From: Neckera pumila
Lineage: Eukaryota > Streptophyta > Bryopsida > Hypnales > Neckeraceae
Length of the DNA: 64,000 nt
Reading direction: 5' to 3'
NCBI GenBank assembly: GCA_963969595.1
Contig: OZ018417.1
Coordinates: forward strand, 18,168,501 to 18,232,500
The translations under genes and the position numbers were made by a program. Shown here in pieces: positions 49,304-62,025 of this stretch. The notes beneath the pieces were generated by a model. It saw only the letters and a program-made list of their open reading frames with translations, had not been told where the DNA came from and did not search any database. The stretch's first letter is position 1, and each line of letters opens with the position of its first letter.

Positions 49304-50847
49304 GCTTGGACAAATGCGTGAAGGTATATTTGGTCCATGGTCGTTATGATTCTAAAGACTACATTTGGGCTCATTGATGCTGTATGGCCTATAAAGCAGT
49401 CCTAGTCCTTATAATGGTAAAGAGTTATTTCATCTTTTTTTGGACCGCTGGAGAATTAGTTACAAAGTTTTCAATGCCAACAACTCTTTAGCACTTATTT
49501 GTGTTCCTAGTACATTCTTGAGGTGAGCAAATACAATGGAGCACTTGAGATGAGGATGAAATCTGCTTTTAGAGGTGTGCTTTCGATTGCTTTCATATAA
49601 TTGATGTCTGTAGTGTTTGAAATTTCAAGTGAAGTGCGCCCGAGTTCTCATGATCAAATCTGCAATTGACAGATTTGATGGATTCTTTTCTGGCTTAGTG
49701 AATACAGCAGTACTCCATGGAGGAATACACAACGGTTGAAATTTGAAGCTATTTGTTTTTTACAGATTACAAGATCTACTTCTAGAATAGGGATGGGAAA
49801 TACAACAGGCCTAGTGTTTTTTTGCAGATTACAAGATCTAGTTCTACACTAGGGATGGAGGAGTACAACAGGCCCTGTGCTGCAAACCCTGCAAATTTCT
49901 CTTAGACCTGCTGCAAGCACCAAACGTAGACACCCGGGAGAAATTTTTGGGTAAAATTCCCATTGTTTTCAGTTGTTGTTTCTCCTCTTCATGGTTGCTT
50001 TGGTCTCGCTGGAGTTATTTTGCTCAATTAAGTACATCAATTCAAGGCATCAGAATTCACAATAAGAAATCAATATTTTCCAAGTATAGTCTTCTAGTGA
50101 TGAATTTGCAAATTCATGCGTTTTCTTCCTGGGAGAGTAGTTAACTTACGTCGATGGCGAATGTGTCATACCATCTCGTGCCGTTTCAGGCCGTCTTGTG
50201 TGTCGCGCCAACACCTCCCTGCATGAAGGCTAGTGCAGAAGAGGAAGGTTGTTTGGGTTTTCTGGTTCACTGACTTGTTTTCGACTTGCTGATTTTGACT
50301 AGTTTCATTTGCAGTGCTGTCCAAAGAGAGTCCACAGCATCAAGACATCTGAAAGTGAATAATTTTGTCTTTGAACAACTAAATTGTATTTGTTCTATGT
50401 CATAATTACAATGGGTGTGCTAATCAGTCACTATCCACCCTAAAGCTGTCCATGTAAGTAGTTCATTATCCTCTTACTTAATGAAGGTTCCATTTTAAGA
50501 CCATTTTAGCACTATTCTAGGGCCAATTGAATGAGCTAGGGCAGTTGTTGGACCTGTGGTTCAATTTTTTGTTAAAGTGAAAACCGACCCAGAATCGTCA
50601 AATAGGCAAATCAGTATACAGTAGTTGGAGGCACTTTTTTCAAGATAAAACATTTTTGTAAAATTAGCAATTGAAAACTTATAAATAAAAAATAAAAAAA
50701 TAAAAAAATGGGCATCAGACATGTTACAATATTTCCTATGAATTTTCAAAGTGGGTGCTCCTAGGCCTTTGAAATTGTTACATAGCTTGATCATAAAATG
50801 AAAATCTAGAGAAGCAGCAATCAACCAGTTGCAACTAAGAGAATGGT
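49304..50847. other. 3' flank of coiled-coil gene and intergenic
   Basis: Likely 3' UTR at first. 49756-49880 contains a ~62-bp tandem duplication (CAGATTACAAGATCTA, then CTAGGGATGG and TACAACAGGC). No other gene seen. Confidence 0.4.
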
Positions 50848-51691
50848 TTAATCCCTAAAAGTCCACACATCCAAAAAGTAGAAGTGCCTTGGTCAACCTT
50901 GACGTAACTGTCAATATTTCCATTTCTGATACTTGATTTAACTAAAAGAATAAAGTTTGACAAGATCTCTTTCTACTTCATCTTGGAATTTTGAAAAAAT
51001 CCAAAAATTGGAAGAATTATTGCAATTGCAAGCTCCATGTGTTAAATCCAAAAACACAATACGTTGTTTACTCATTAATATTTTTAAATTTTGATTTAAA
51101 ACTAAAATTAAAAAATGAAACTTTTCATTCTAACCTTCATTTATTGTAAAAATTCTAGATTATTCTAATATATTATAATTGATATACCTTCATTGCCACT
51201 TATAACTTTAAAAAATCTCAATAATTTGATTTTTCCATCAAATTTCTTGAAAAAAATAAATAAATAGAAAAAAAAATTCTACTTGGCAAAAAATACAAAA
51301 TTTCATATATAAATTAAATAAAAGGATAAATTTGATTCCATAGCCAAATTTGACTTCAAAATCTTTGTTGTATTTTTTTTTGGTATAAATAATACGGAGT
51401 AAAACAACCAAATTTTCACACTAATCTCCATTGCTACACCTCTTGAAAAAATTTCAAATAGTTTGGATTGGTTTTGCTATTTTTGCTTATTTATTTTCAA
51501 TTTTTTGCAACAGAAATGATAACAACTATAATTTTTTCACAAAACAAATTGAAATTCTCACAATGATATAAAATTCATAATTTCAAGTGATAAAATATAG
51601 AATTGATATTTGAGCACAATCTAATAGACTACATTCAGTTCAGTTATGAGGTTTGACCAGTTGTCAATGGATCTCATCGTTAAGGGGTTAA
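50848..51691. mobile_element. Possible TTAA-bounded segment, diverged
   Basis: TTAATCCCTAAAAGTCC at the left and GTTAAGGGGTTAA at the right bound 844 AT-rich bases. The interior shares no obvious blocks with subtypes A or B, so this may be a chance pairing or an old element. Confidence 0.35.
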
Positions 51692-51737
51692 TAAGACTTT
51701 TGAAGACACTTTCAATAGAAGTGTACTTGTAAGATCT

Positions 51738-52599
51738 TTAACCCCTAAAGTTCTATGACTATGTTTTCACCGAAAAACGCTCAAAAACTATCAATTTTAG
51801 TACAAGTACCCAAATTTTTTTTTTAAAATATATTTGACACATAGAACCATAGGATCTAGTAGTATGCTGTCTTGAGAACATGTGGTAAAATTTTCAGAAA
51901 TTTCCATAGCGTGGATTGCAAGATATAAGCATTCAAATTTACTGAAATCCTTTTCTTGGCCCTGCAAAAAACAGGACAGTTGCACTTCACAAGCTCTATT
52001 TTCGATGCAAAAATGTCCAAAATGGTGGTTCTTCTATATATTCTTTTTCCAAGACAACTTGGCTACGTGCTTGAAAATTTTCACCTCATTTGGAATTGTA
52101 CAACATATAGGAAAAAAATAGTAAGTAGATAGTAGTAGAGAATGATTCTAAATTCTAAATTGTCAAGAATTTTAATATAAAATTGAAACATGTCAGTCCC
52201 AATGGTTACAATGTTTTAATAAACAATCTACACCCTAAGATTTTATTTTTTTCAAAAAATATTGAAAACTAATAAGATAGAGAACTTCAAAGTTTATTTT
52301 AGAGTAGAGAATCCATAACTACCCGCAAACTAAAAATCTTCGTAACTTTTGACTCATTGATTATAATGGGATTTTTTCTGATCTACCCAAATTGCCCAGC
52401 TACAAAAAAAGGCAACATATTAGGCCATAACTTTTGATCCACATTTTCAAATGTCATGAAATTTAGTGTGTATAAAAAATATTCCTTGTCCCCACCATCT
52501 ATTAAAGTTTGGGCTAAAAATATGGAAATCTCTAGTCACACGTACCTGCCTAAAATTTCTATGTAGCCAAAAAATGCATATTGGTCCTTTAGGGATTAA
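51738..52599 (-). mobile_element. TTAA-type non-autonomous element, subtype B, reverse
   Basis: TTAACCCCTAAAGTTC at 51738 and GGTCCTTTAGGGATTAA at 52583-52599; 862 bp. The interior matches 16482-17366 in the same orientation and 56602-57567 inverted. Confidence 0.85.
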
Positions 52600-53010
52600 A
52601 TGTCTTTAAACTTGACTAAGAAAATGTAGCTTCAATAATCTATGGGCTTTTAAATTCCCTATAATTTTTTTTTAAATTGTTAAAAGTGTAGTTTTGAAGG
52701 TATCATCTTGAAAGCTCAAAATACAATACTTTTCAATTTTTCTATTGAATCTCTCTTTGTGTAAGTTCAAGCAGTACACCAATTACACCATGATGTTTAT
52801 CACTATCATCTCCATAATTTATTGCTACAAAAATCATATTGTTTTAAACATTTTTATAAGCACTGTGATTTTTAAAAAGAAATTACTTTGAAAAATAATA
52901 TAAATTTCATTTTAATGTTTTTAATTATAAAGAAATGAAGTTAAAACCGGTTTGGATATATATTACTACATGAGAAAAACATCAAATTTTTGAAGAGTGT
53001 GTATTAATGT

Positions 53011-53115
53011 ACACAAAATAGTGAAATTAGGTTGCCCCACACTAATTTCTCATGTCTAACACTTTCAGATATGGTGAACTATAGTCTGGGGCAACCTAAT
53101 TTCACTATTTTGTGT
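53011..53115. mobile_element. 105-bp MITE with 29-bp terminal inverted repeats
   Basis: ACACAAAATAGTGAAATTAG plus GTTGCCCCA at the left is matched exactly, inverted, at 53087-53115. A longer relative is 15382-15615. Confidence 0.8.
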
Positions 53116-53540
53116 AGGAAACTGATGAAGTTTGACAAGGGGGACCATGCCATCAATTTACCACGTGCTTGCTAATTTTGGAGTTGACGTTTGATGGCCA
53201 TTAAAATCCAGCAACGACTGCCCCCCAAAAATTAAACAAAAAATAAAAACTGGTGACTCACCTGATAGGCTTCTTCCGACTTCAGTCTTCAGCCTATGTC
53301 AGACGGACGTTTTTCCAAATTGCACTATTTCAAAACAATTCTCTACTTTTCACTTTTAGTGATCAAAAGGTAGTCTATTTATTACAAACTTTCTTACGTT
53401 TCTACAAAAAATATGTTTGAGCCCCTATATTTGTTACCTCAATAAGCGTTAATAAATATGAAATTTTAAATCTTTCAGTCAATTTTTTTATAGAATTTCA
53501 ACCCTTTGAGTTCTAGATCCTCAAAGAAAAATATGAGATG

Positions 53541-54478
53541 TTAACCCCTAGAGTCCCATTGTCCCCTCGAGGGACAAAATGGATTTCGGGCAGGCTACTA
53601 CGGCTTCAAAATTCATCATTATTTTCTGAAACTTTTTGCGAAGATAGAAAAACACATTAGCTTTATAGGAATATAATTTTTATTTCAATTGGTGCCCGGG
53701 AGCAAAAGTTATTGCACAAAAGGTCATTTTTTTTGGTGCAGCGGGTAGAAATCTTCTCATACAAAAAATATTCTAAAAAATCTAAATTCTAATTTATTTT
53801 CTTATAGAGTGTGTTTTTATATATGTGGGAAGCTCTGATTCATCTCATTTGGATTTGTTATGTGAAAGTTATGAACAATCTTATTTTTCGGACAATTAAA
53901 GGATCTTCTTGGAAAAAAAACTTGTAGGACTCATTTTTAGAATGCAATTTTCACAATTTTTCAAAAAAAATTGTTTGACAAGGCTAAGTTTGCTTGCTAA
54001 AACAATCTCACCATTGGGATTATAGTGTTTTAATCCCATCTTAGAGCTATTGACGACTTAGATTTTCTTTCAATTTTGGACCTACTTCTACTTAACAATT
54101 TTTTAAAGAATGAAATTCAAGTGAATTGTCTTTGAATTTTTTTTCCTAGATTCTCAACTCAACTATTCAACATAAAAAAAATTAAATTCAAAGTCTATAG
54201 TGTAAATTTTTCTTACAAATGGCGGTCAAAGTCATCTGAAATTACAAGTCAGTGTTCAAAAAATCAAAATTTTCCAACTTTGAATGCTTATATCTTCTAA
54301 TTTGTATGGTCAAACTTTATGAAATTTTTACCACATGATTTGAGGTAAATTAAATACAAGATCCTACGGTTAGATTTTGAAAAAAAATTATTTTTTCTCT
54401 TTTCTTAGATGAACACGGCAGAACTAACAATTTTGAGTCGATTTTGACAGAAAAATGCCTTGGGACTCTAGGGATTAA
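53541..54478 (+). mobile_element. TTAA-type non-autonomous element, subtype A, forward
   Basis: TTAACCCCTAGAGTCCC, sub-terminal GTCCCCTCGAGGGAC, canonical interior, right end GGGACTCTAGGGATTAA; 938 bp. The compensated change (CTAGAGTCCC against GGGACTCTAG) keeps the inverted repeat intact. The following bases (TCCCTAAAAT) resemble another left end sharing the same TTAA. Confidence 0.85.
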
Positions 54479-55428
54479 TCCCTAAAATTTCGAGAGGGCA
54501 AAAGAGTCCTTCAACAATTTTAGGCAAGGGCTCTATAGAACATTCAGTCACTTGATTTTATTGAGTTTTTTTTTATGGAGGTGGGAAATAGAAGTACCTT
54601 TATTTGATACTATTTTTCGCATGAATTAGAGAAGCAGTCAAAAAATTATACATACATTTGTGAAAAATCAATGTCAATGCGGGTAGTGTGGTCCACCAAT
54701 TTCACACTAACTCCAAATTTATTAGAAACTTGCCTCAATGAAGGCAGCCGACAAGGGAAGCTCTGGATTGACTACAATAAAGAGGTGAAAAAAGCTAGAA
54801 ATAGAAAAATAACCAAATTTGGTACTTGAAAAAATAGTTTGTTATAGAAATTAAAGGAAAATAGTTGGTAAAATTCAAAAAATATCCCAAATATTGGACT
54901 ATCCTAAGGTTGTTTTCTAAGGATTTGTAGTTTTAACCTTTGAATGCTAATACAAGTAATGATGTCTTTAACCCAAGAAACTACTTTCAAAGAGATTCAT
55001 TCAAAGAGCATTTATCTACAATGTCCATTGTTTTAGTTTATTAGAAAATAACTTAATGTATCCCATCTCAAAACTTGAAATTTAGCCTTTGAATGATATA
55101 CTGAGCACTCCTATTGTTGTCCTTTGATTTTTGGAGATTAGTTGGAATCCTTGGATGAGATTGCTAGCTAGGTGTGCTACATCATTTGGAGTAATTTTAC
55201 CTCAAAGTGAAAGTCTAGAATTTGGGCAGAAATAAACAAAAGTTCTTGTAACTTTGACTTCTATAAATTCTCAAACCCTATCTATATAGGGTCCACATTT
55301 TTTTATACGCTGCAAACAAGATCATGTAAATAGACTACTAGAGAAGAAAATTTGTTTTTGCACAAAAGATCTTGTTTTTAGCAAACGTCAAATTGGACTT
55401 TGTTTTTACTTTTTAAACTCATAGAACT

Positions 55429-56348
55429 TTAACCCCGAAAGGCCCAAGGTCTTTTATCTGCCAAAAAACACCAATATTGCCATTTTTATAGCAAAGAGTA
55501 AAAAAAATTTAGTTTTTTTTTCTTACACATTTAACTTTAGGATCTTACACCTTACTAGTATGACAATGTGTGGAATTTTTTTAGAATTTTTGACTGCAGA
55601 GATTGCAAGATATCTGCGTTTAAAGTGAAAAAAACAAGTTTCTCAACACATTGCGGGACTAGATTTTATGACTTTGAACATTTTTAACTTAAATATTTTG
55701 CACTACAGAGTTTTGAGCTTTAAAATTTTATAATGGAGAATTGAGTTGAGGGTCTAGGGGGGAAAAAATTTCAAAAAAAAGTAATTTTCATTCTTAAGAA
55801 AATTATTAAGTAGAAGTAGGTATGAGATAGAAGGAAAATCCAAAATCCAAAAATCTTTTAGATGGAATTAAAATGCACTAATCCCGATGGTGAGATTGTT
55901 CTAGCAAGCAAACTGACTGTTCATGTGGAACCTTTTTTCTTGGAAAATTGCAAAAATTGCATTCCAAAATGAATCCTACAAGTTATTTTTTCAAGAAGAT
56001 GCTCTAATTGCCTAAAAAAAGGATTGTCTATAACTTTCTCATAACAAATCCAAAAGAAATGAATCAAAGCTTTCCAGATAGACAAAAATATAATCTATAA
56101 GAAAAAAAAAATTAATTTAAATTTTTTTGCAAAATTTATTTTGCTGCCCCTTTTTCCCTGTTTTGAGCTTATTTGGGCATAATTTTTGTTCCCAGACATC
56201 GATTGAAAAAAAATTATATCCCCACAAAGCTTGGCAATTTTTCTATTTTCAAAAAAAGTTTCAAAAAATCAAGACAAAAATTCAGCCCGTAGGTACCTGC
56301 TTGAAATCCCATTTGTCTCCCAAAAGGACATGGGCCTTTAGGAGATAA
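55429..56348 (-). mobile_element. TTAA-type non-autonomous element, subtype A, reverse
   Basis: TTAACCCCGAAAGGCCC at 55429; the far end carries GTCTCCCAAAAGGACATGGG (sub-terminal palindrome, degraded) and GGGCCTTTAGGAGATAA; 920 bp. Confidence 0.8.
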
Positions 56349-56601
56349 GGGTTAAACATTATTAATTCTCCTAAACATCCTTTGTAAATGTACCTCACTA
56401 AGTATGTGTTAGAATAGCCAAAAAGTTGAATACTTGGAATATATATTATTGTTGTTAAAAATTGATAAGCTAAATATAAATTATTTTATTGATAGCCAAA
56501 AAGTTAATTATAATTTATTTCTACTCCCTACTTCAATGACATATAGAAGAGGTTCATCTGTATAGATGAATGCAGAAACTTGTTGCTTCACCAAATATAA
56601 C

Positions 56602-57567
56602 TTAACCCTTAAAGGGCCAACATGTGTTTTTTGGCTACATAGAAATTTTAGGCAGGTATGTTCGATTAGAGACTTCCATATTTTTGGCCCAAATCCTAAA
56701 TAGAAGATGGGGATGAGGATATCTTTCATATGCACTAAATTTCATGACATTTGAAAATATGAGTAAAAAGTTATGGCCATATATGTTACTTTTTTTTATA
56801 ATAGGGCAGTCTAGGCAGATAAAAAAAAATTACTTTTTCCAAAAACAAAAATTTGAAATTGGTTTTCTAGAGTTATATATATGTGGGAAGCTTTGAATCA
56901 TTCCATTTTGATCAATGAGTCAAAAGTTAATCAAGTTAAGATTTTGATCAATGAGTCAATTATGAGGATTTTTTATTTGCGGGGTAGTTATGGATTCTCT
57001 ACTCTAAAATAAACTTTAAAGTCCATTATTTCACTCAATTTTCAATATTTTTTGAAAAAAATAAAACCATAGGATGTACTCTGTATATGTTTTATTAAAA
57101 TATTGCAACCATTAGGATTGGCATTTTTCAATTCCATAACTAAATTTTTAAAAATTTAGTATTTTGAATTATTCTCTACTACTATTTCCATACTATTTGT
57201 TTCCTATATGTTGTACAATTCCAAATGATGTGAAATTTTCAAGCATGTAGCCAACTTGCCTTGAGTAATGAATCCAAAGAGTTACCACCGTTTTTGGACA
57301 TTTTTTCATACAAAAGTGACATTGTGAAGTCCCGGTTTTTCGCAAGGACAAAAAAAGGGGTTTTGTCAGTTCAAATGCTAACATCTTGCAATCCACAAGG
57401 TGGAAATTTCTGAAATTTTTTCCACAACTTTTCAAACCAGTGTACTACAAGATCCTATGGTTACATGTGCCAAAAAAAAATTTAAACAAAAAATTGGTAT
57501 TTGTTTTAAAAATGACAGTTTTTGAGCGTTTTTGGCAAAAATATTGTCATGGAACTTTAGGGGTTAA
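56602..57567 (+). mobile_element. TTAA-type non-autonomous element, subtype B, forward
   Basis: TTAACCCTTAAAGGGCC at 56602 and GAACTTTAGGGGTTAA at 57552-57567; 966 bp. The interior is the inverse of 51738-52599. It contains a short internal duplication around TTGATCAATGAGTCAA (about 56917 and 56943). Confidence 0.85.
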
Positions 57568-58113
57568 ACGATTGCCACCTTGGCAATTCTCAAAAAAAGT
57601 GAGAGCTGATGCAGACTGACAGGATAAGGCAAGGTACCAAAGAGTCATCACTGGTGAATTGATTCCATGTGGAACCGATTCGGTACACACGAGTCTAGAA
57701 TATTCAGGCACAGCGTGTTCTAGTCAGCAGGAAAATAAAATGTATGATTTTGAGTTACAATAGTGCCATTCCAAGATTTTCTTTTCATAACAAAAAAAAT
57801 CTCCATTCTGGTGCAGAAATGTGACAATCGTGGGATGAAGAATGTTAAAGAGGCTGCTCGGAGTGAGTCAAAGTTCTAGGAAAAAATGGGGTCGATCGGA
57901 TATGGAAGAGTTACTTAGCAACATTTCAATTGAAAATAGTTTTTAACATACATTTGCTTTAACCCATAGCAACTACGAAAATGAGCACCAAAAGATCAAA
58001 ACAGCAGGGTGGACACAGAGCACCACAAAGAAGCACAACTGAAAAACAATCTTCATTGAACAATCCTCTAATTAAATGCTGACCAGAAACCTGGTGCAAA
58101 AATGGTACATTTG
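57568..58113. other. 3' flank of the glycosyltransferase-like gene
   Basis: Probably 3' UTR close to 58113. No other feature seen. Confidence 0.35.
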
Positions 58114-61100
58114 TCATCTATACAAGTTGGGTGCTGTCCGACCCAGTAAACAATCTTGATACACTTGCGACGCTGCCGGAGATTGGCAAATGTCATGATG
58201 GAGCGACGCCACAAGTTTACGCCCCCTTTCCAAATCTGATTCCACTGACCTGGTGTTGTTGAGCCCTTGGATGATGGCGTATTCGGTGCTGCATTTCCCT
58301 CTTCGTTTCCAAAACGCGTGCGGTTGCTTTGATCCTACCAAAGAGTGCACCACCGAGTCCTTGTTCGGAGCAATCTTCATGTGGTCCAGAACACGCTTCC
58401 CTAACACAGTGCTTTGATGCACTAAATAATTGAGAACAGCTTTGTCATGGAAGGATCGGCGGTTCTTCTTCTCCAAAGCTATCCGAACAATCTCCGTGGC
58501 CATTTTGTTGGCCAGTTTGCGGACATATTCAATTCTCCCCATTGCAAAACTGCTGCTTACCACAACCTTATCCCGGTGAGCCTTGTCAAGCGATCGCCAC
58601 AAGTCATTACCGTAGACACTTGGGATCAACCCCTTGCTCAGCTCATCGGCAATCACATCGCGCTTCCTCGACTTGCGTTTCGGCGGCGGAACAGGGTTGA
58701 TCTCCTCTTCAGTGTCTTTCTCCTCATCTCCCTCTACTTCTGATAACAACTCTCTTCTATGTCCTGCTTCCGTGCCTGTCGAGTTCACCTCCAAAAACTC
58801 CTCCGCATCTAAGTCTAACCACGAACGGTCTTCAGCCGACAAGTACAAATATTGGCGTCTACGAATGGGAGCAAGAGCATCACCCACAAAGAGGACCCCC
58901 TTCACTTGTGTCAAAAGGACGTTACGGTATTTGGTTCTCACCATACCAAGTAGCATTTCGTAGCACACCCAACGACGAATTTGCGCAGGAGGGTCGTCAA
59001 AGAAACCACTCAAGGAGTTGTGAGGGTCCAAATCCTGCATCTCAAAACCTACAACGCTACCAAAGCCTGCCCAAACTGGCTTGATGTCTGAAACCACTTG
59101 AGAGGAGTTGCTTGATCGATTGCCCCAGATGACATCCCCAAGAACATGTTGCTCCTCTTCTGCCCGCTTGAAGACCATTGCGTTAAAAGGTGAGAGAGTT
59201 GAATTTGATATATCTGGAGGGTATCAATAGCCGGGCTTCAGTTTGGGGTTTGTCAATGATTCGAACGCAAATTTTGATTCAAATGCACCATCAGTTTTTA
59301 TAAAACACTCACCTGACGCATTCTGTTTTGAAGTCACATTGGGATCTGTCAAAGCCAACATGCGTTGAAAACTGGCTTCTTCTTCCTGGAAGACGGAGAA
59401 AACCTCTTGCGAAATGGAAGCTCCGGGAAAAAGAAACACAACGTCCGCCCGCGCTGTGGCACCGCTTCGGTGGAGCGTTCGCAGAAACAATCGAAGGCTG
59501 GCAACACTCGTCTCCTCGGACAGATGCGCCACGACCAATTCACGCATACGTCGCGTTCCTTTGCGGAACAGAGTCCCCATGCCTTGCAGAGCTTTCTCGG
59601 CAGGAAAGACGAACTTGACGGGATGATTGACAAGTACAGAGCTGCTGCACCCGCTGCTCTGCAATGCTCGCCATCTCCGTGCCCTGAAACATCCCACAGC
59701 TTGTGCGTAAGAGAAACGAAGGCTAGCATCACAAAGTCCAATGTCTGTACATTTACGATCCTAGCTTAGCATTTCCATTCAAAACATAGCAGAGTCGCAC
59801 AGCAGTAACCAACTAGAGTCGGAGTCTAGAGGAGATGAAGATACAAAGATGTATTCGTCGTCCGTCTCCTGTCATCCCAAATCGTGTTCTCAATTCGAAA
59901 CACTGAATAGAATATCAGAGTTATAACACCTTGACATGCCTGATATGTTCAGTACTTGGCAGTCTATATTTGCCAACTTGCAGGACCAGGACCAGGACAA
60001 GGATTCAGGAATCACAGTTGATCCAAAGGAGATATATCCTTGAATTGCAACTTGGAAGTAACAGACTTTGATATTGAATTTGTAAAAAACTGGCATACTA
60101 CGAAAAATGAGACACGATGAGAGTGGGTATTGGTCGCAAGAATGTAAGGTACTTCCGAGTGCGAGGACTAGAGTTAGAATTTCTGGCCACAGACTGTATA
60201 TCGCCGTTTGAGTTACACCAGATCAAATTCGGAAATCATCATTCCCTAGAATGAGCCTTTCCCGTCTACACGGATTACTTCAACTTCTTTAACTCGGAAG
60301 TAGCAAGAAAGGGAGGAAAGAAAAAACTAAAACGGATAAGAGAAATTCGTTAATTTGGTTGACAAATTACCAATGAATTCCTCATAACTCTACTCACTGC
60401 AGCTTCTCCTACATTCACTCCTTCGCCAACACTCAGTTCCTGTATAAGTCCGGGACTTGATTATCACGCCTTCAACCAAAATCTACTAGACCTCATTCTA
60501 TTCGGATTAAGCATACAGCGTATGTACTGCGGACTCATCTATTCACAAGGATCTGAACTCACTCAAATCACCTCCATCTGCATCCAATGGAAACATTCAC
60601 TGCCCCAATTCGATAAAGAGTAAATCAAGTGGACAGACAAGCCCAGAAAACGTCTAGCTACGCCATGGCTGACGAACATCAGATTCTCCGTCTGTGTCCG
60701 ATCACTGCCAGGCAGCTTCGGACTTTTCGCCAAAAAAACAACACCGACTCATCTCCACATGTATGGAGCTGCGACCTACACCTCAACTCGACCAACTTGT
60801 GCGCGCTCATCCTCGGATCTCACACTCGCATTGTCACCACGATCACTCAACGAAACTAAACCAAACGTAGAGCTGCATCGTCATTCAAACTACTCCTTCC
60901 TCGGCTTCTCTGTCAACGCTGCTTCAAGTCAATGGAGGTCTCTGCGAACGAAAGCCTGCTGCTTCATCCACAATCAAGCGAACGGACAGCAATAAATTGA
61001 TCGCAACCGCAACAAGAAAAATGGAATGCTCCGACTGCCCTTCCATTACTATTCACGTCTCGTCGTGCTCATCGAATTCGACTCACTCAAGCGAAACACT

Positions 61101-61581
61101 GGCCAGCGGCCCGGTCTTCAAATCCTCATCTATCACGCTAAATTTCAACCCTCTGCTAGATGCCCCCTAATCGAGAAAAAATCCCGAAATCCATAGCAGT
61201 ACCTCTTTCCAATACTCGTGAGCGAAACAGACCACCGAGCCGCCAAACAACACCTACAAACTGGCACTTTTCCTTTCATCGGAAATCACTAAACCGTCAC
61301 TCGATCTCCTCAAACACTAGCATTGCAAATTCCTACTCCAAAACACAAAAGCACAAGCACTCAAACCACAAGAAAAAGCACCTGAGGGGACTCTGCAACG
61401 TCGGCCATGGCGGGCGCTGCTTCTGCAGCTTCTGGTTGTTGACGTCAATCACCCCAATCGAGAAGACGGCGAAGCAGCAGTACAAAACTATGCTGAGCCC
61501 GAGCAGAAGGGTGCACACGAACTGCGCTCTCATAATCTTCCCAGCAGCAGCACCACCTCCTTTCTCAGTAGCGGCGCCCAT
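58114..61581 (-). CDS. Predicted type II membrane protein, plant glycosyltransferase-like uncharacterised family
   Basis: Predicted exons: 61581-61382, 59683-59313 and 59213-58114; phases close to 556 residues. Exon 1 gives a short N-terminus and one membrane helix (about 19-45). The lumenal part has GTRRMRELVVAHL (109-121), SVVGFEMQDLDP, FFDDPPAQIRRWVCYEMLLG, YRNVLLTQVKGVLFVGD (286-302) and FHDKAVLNYLVHQ (445-457). I recall this arrangement from an uncharacterised plant family with a nucleotide-sugar-transferase-like layout; the family name is not certain and the reaction unknown. The position where such enzymes have D-x-D reads QVKG, so metal-dependent catalysis is doubtful. An acidic linker and KRKSRKR lie at 341-376. 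Intron 2 (99 nt) has a consensus GTGAGT donor and removes a TGA (59226-59224) that interrupts the genomic frame. If it is retained, the protein is truncated. Confidence 0.75.
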
Positions 61582-62025
61582 TGAACCCCGCTCCCAAGCA
61601 TTTGTCACAACTAATCCCTAACCGAAACGCATCCCGAACCTCGATCGTCCACATGCAAAGCAACAAAAGCAATAATCTCCACCTTCAAGCAACGAACGCA
61701 CGAAGCTGCTGCTAACTTAATAAGCTCTAATCAAATATGTTTCCGAACATGTACAGACAAAAGCCGCCTGAGAAGTACGCCACCGAAGTCACGGGAGGCC
61801 CGATTGCCGAAACCGAAACCGAAACCGAAACTCAACCCGCCAGAACCAACCTCGTTCAAAAAGCAATAACTTAGAAGGCAATAATCTCCAACCCACCTTG
61901 AAGCAACTACCGAATGTGCTGCAAAGTGCAAACTTTACGTCTAATCCGATACTGTACTGTGTTTCAGAACACGGGAACTGGTGCCGCCTGATGAGAAAAG
62001 TCCGTCGCCGAAGTTACGGGAGGGT
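60062..62025 (-). repeat. Inverted duplication arm B (promoter, exon 1 and intron 1)
   Basis: Reverse-complement partner of 46118-48022. It carries the promoter units (with a short GGTTTC repeat near 61812-61835), the intact anchor exon 61581-61382 and most of the 1.7-kb intron 1. Homology ends at 60062. Confidence 0.85.

Noticed and set aside
54478..55429. Segment between two TTAA elements as a further element of the same family
   Set aside because: Its left edge resembles an end (TTAATCCCTAAAAT), but it has no own right end distinct from the next element and shares no interior blocks.
59224..59226. In-frame TGA suggesting the glycosyltransferase-like gene is a pseudogene
   Set aside because: A phase-matched 99-nt intron with a consensus donor removes it, and exon 1 joins exon 2 in phase, so an intact gene is the simpler reading. 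Kept as a finding because transcripts are needed.
61333..61608. 91-codon frame as a separate small membrane protein gene
   Set aside because: A donor at 61381 interrupts it and its phase fits the exon at 59683. It is better explained as the anchor exon of that gene.
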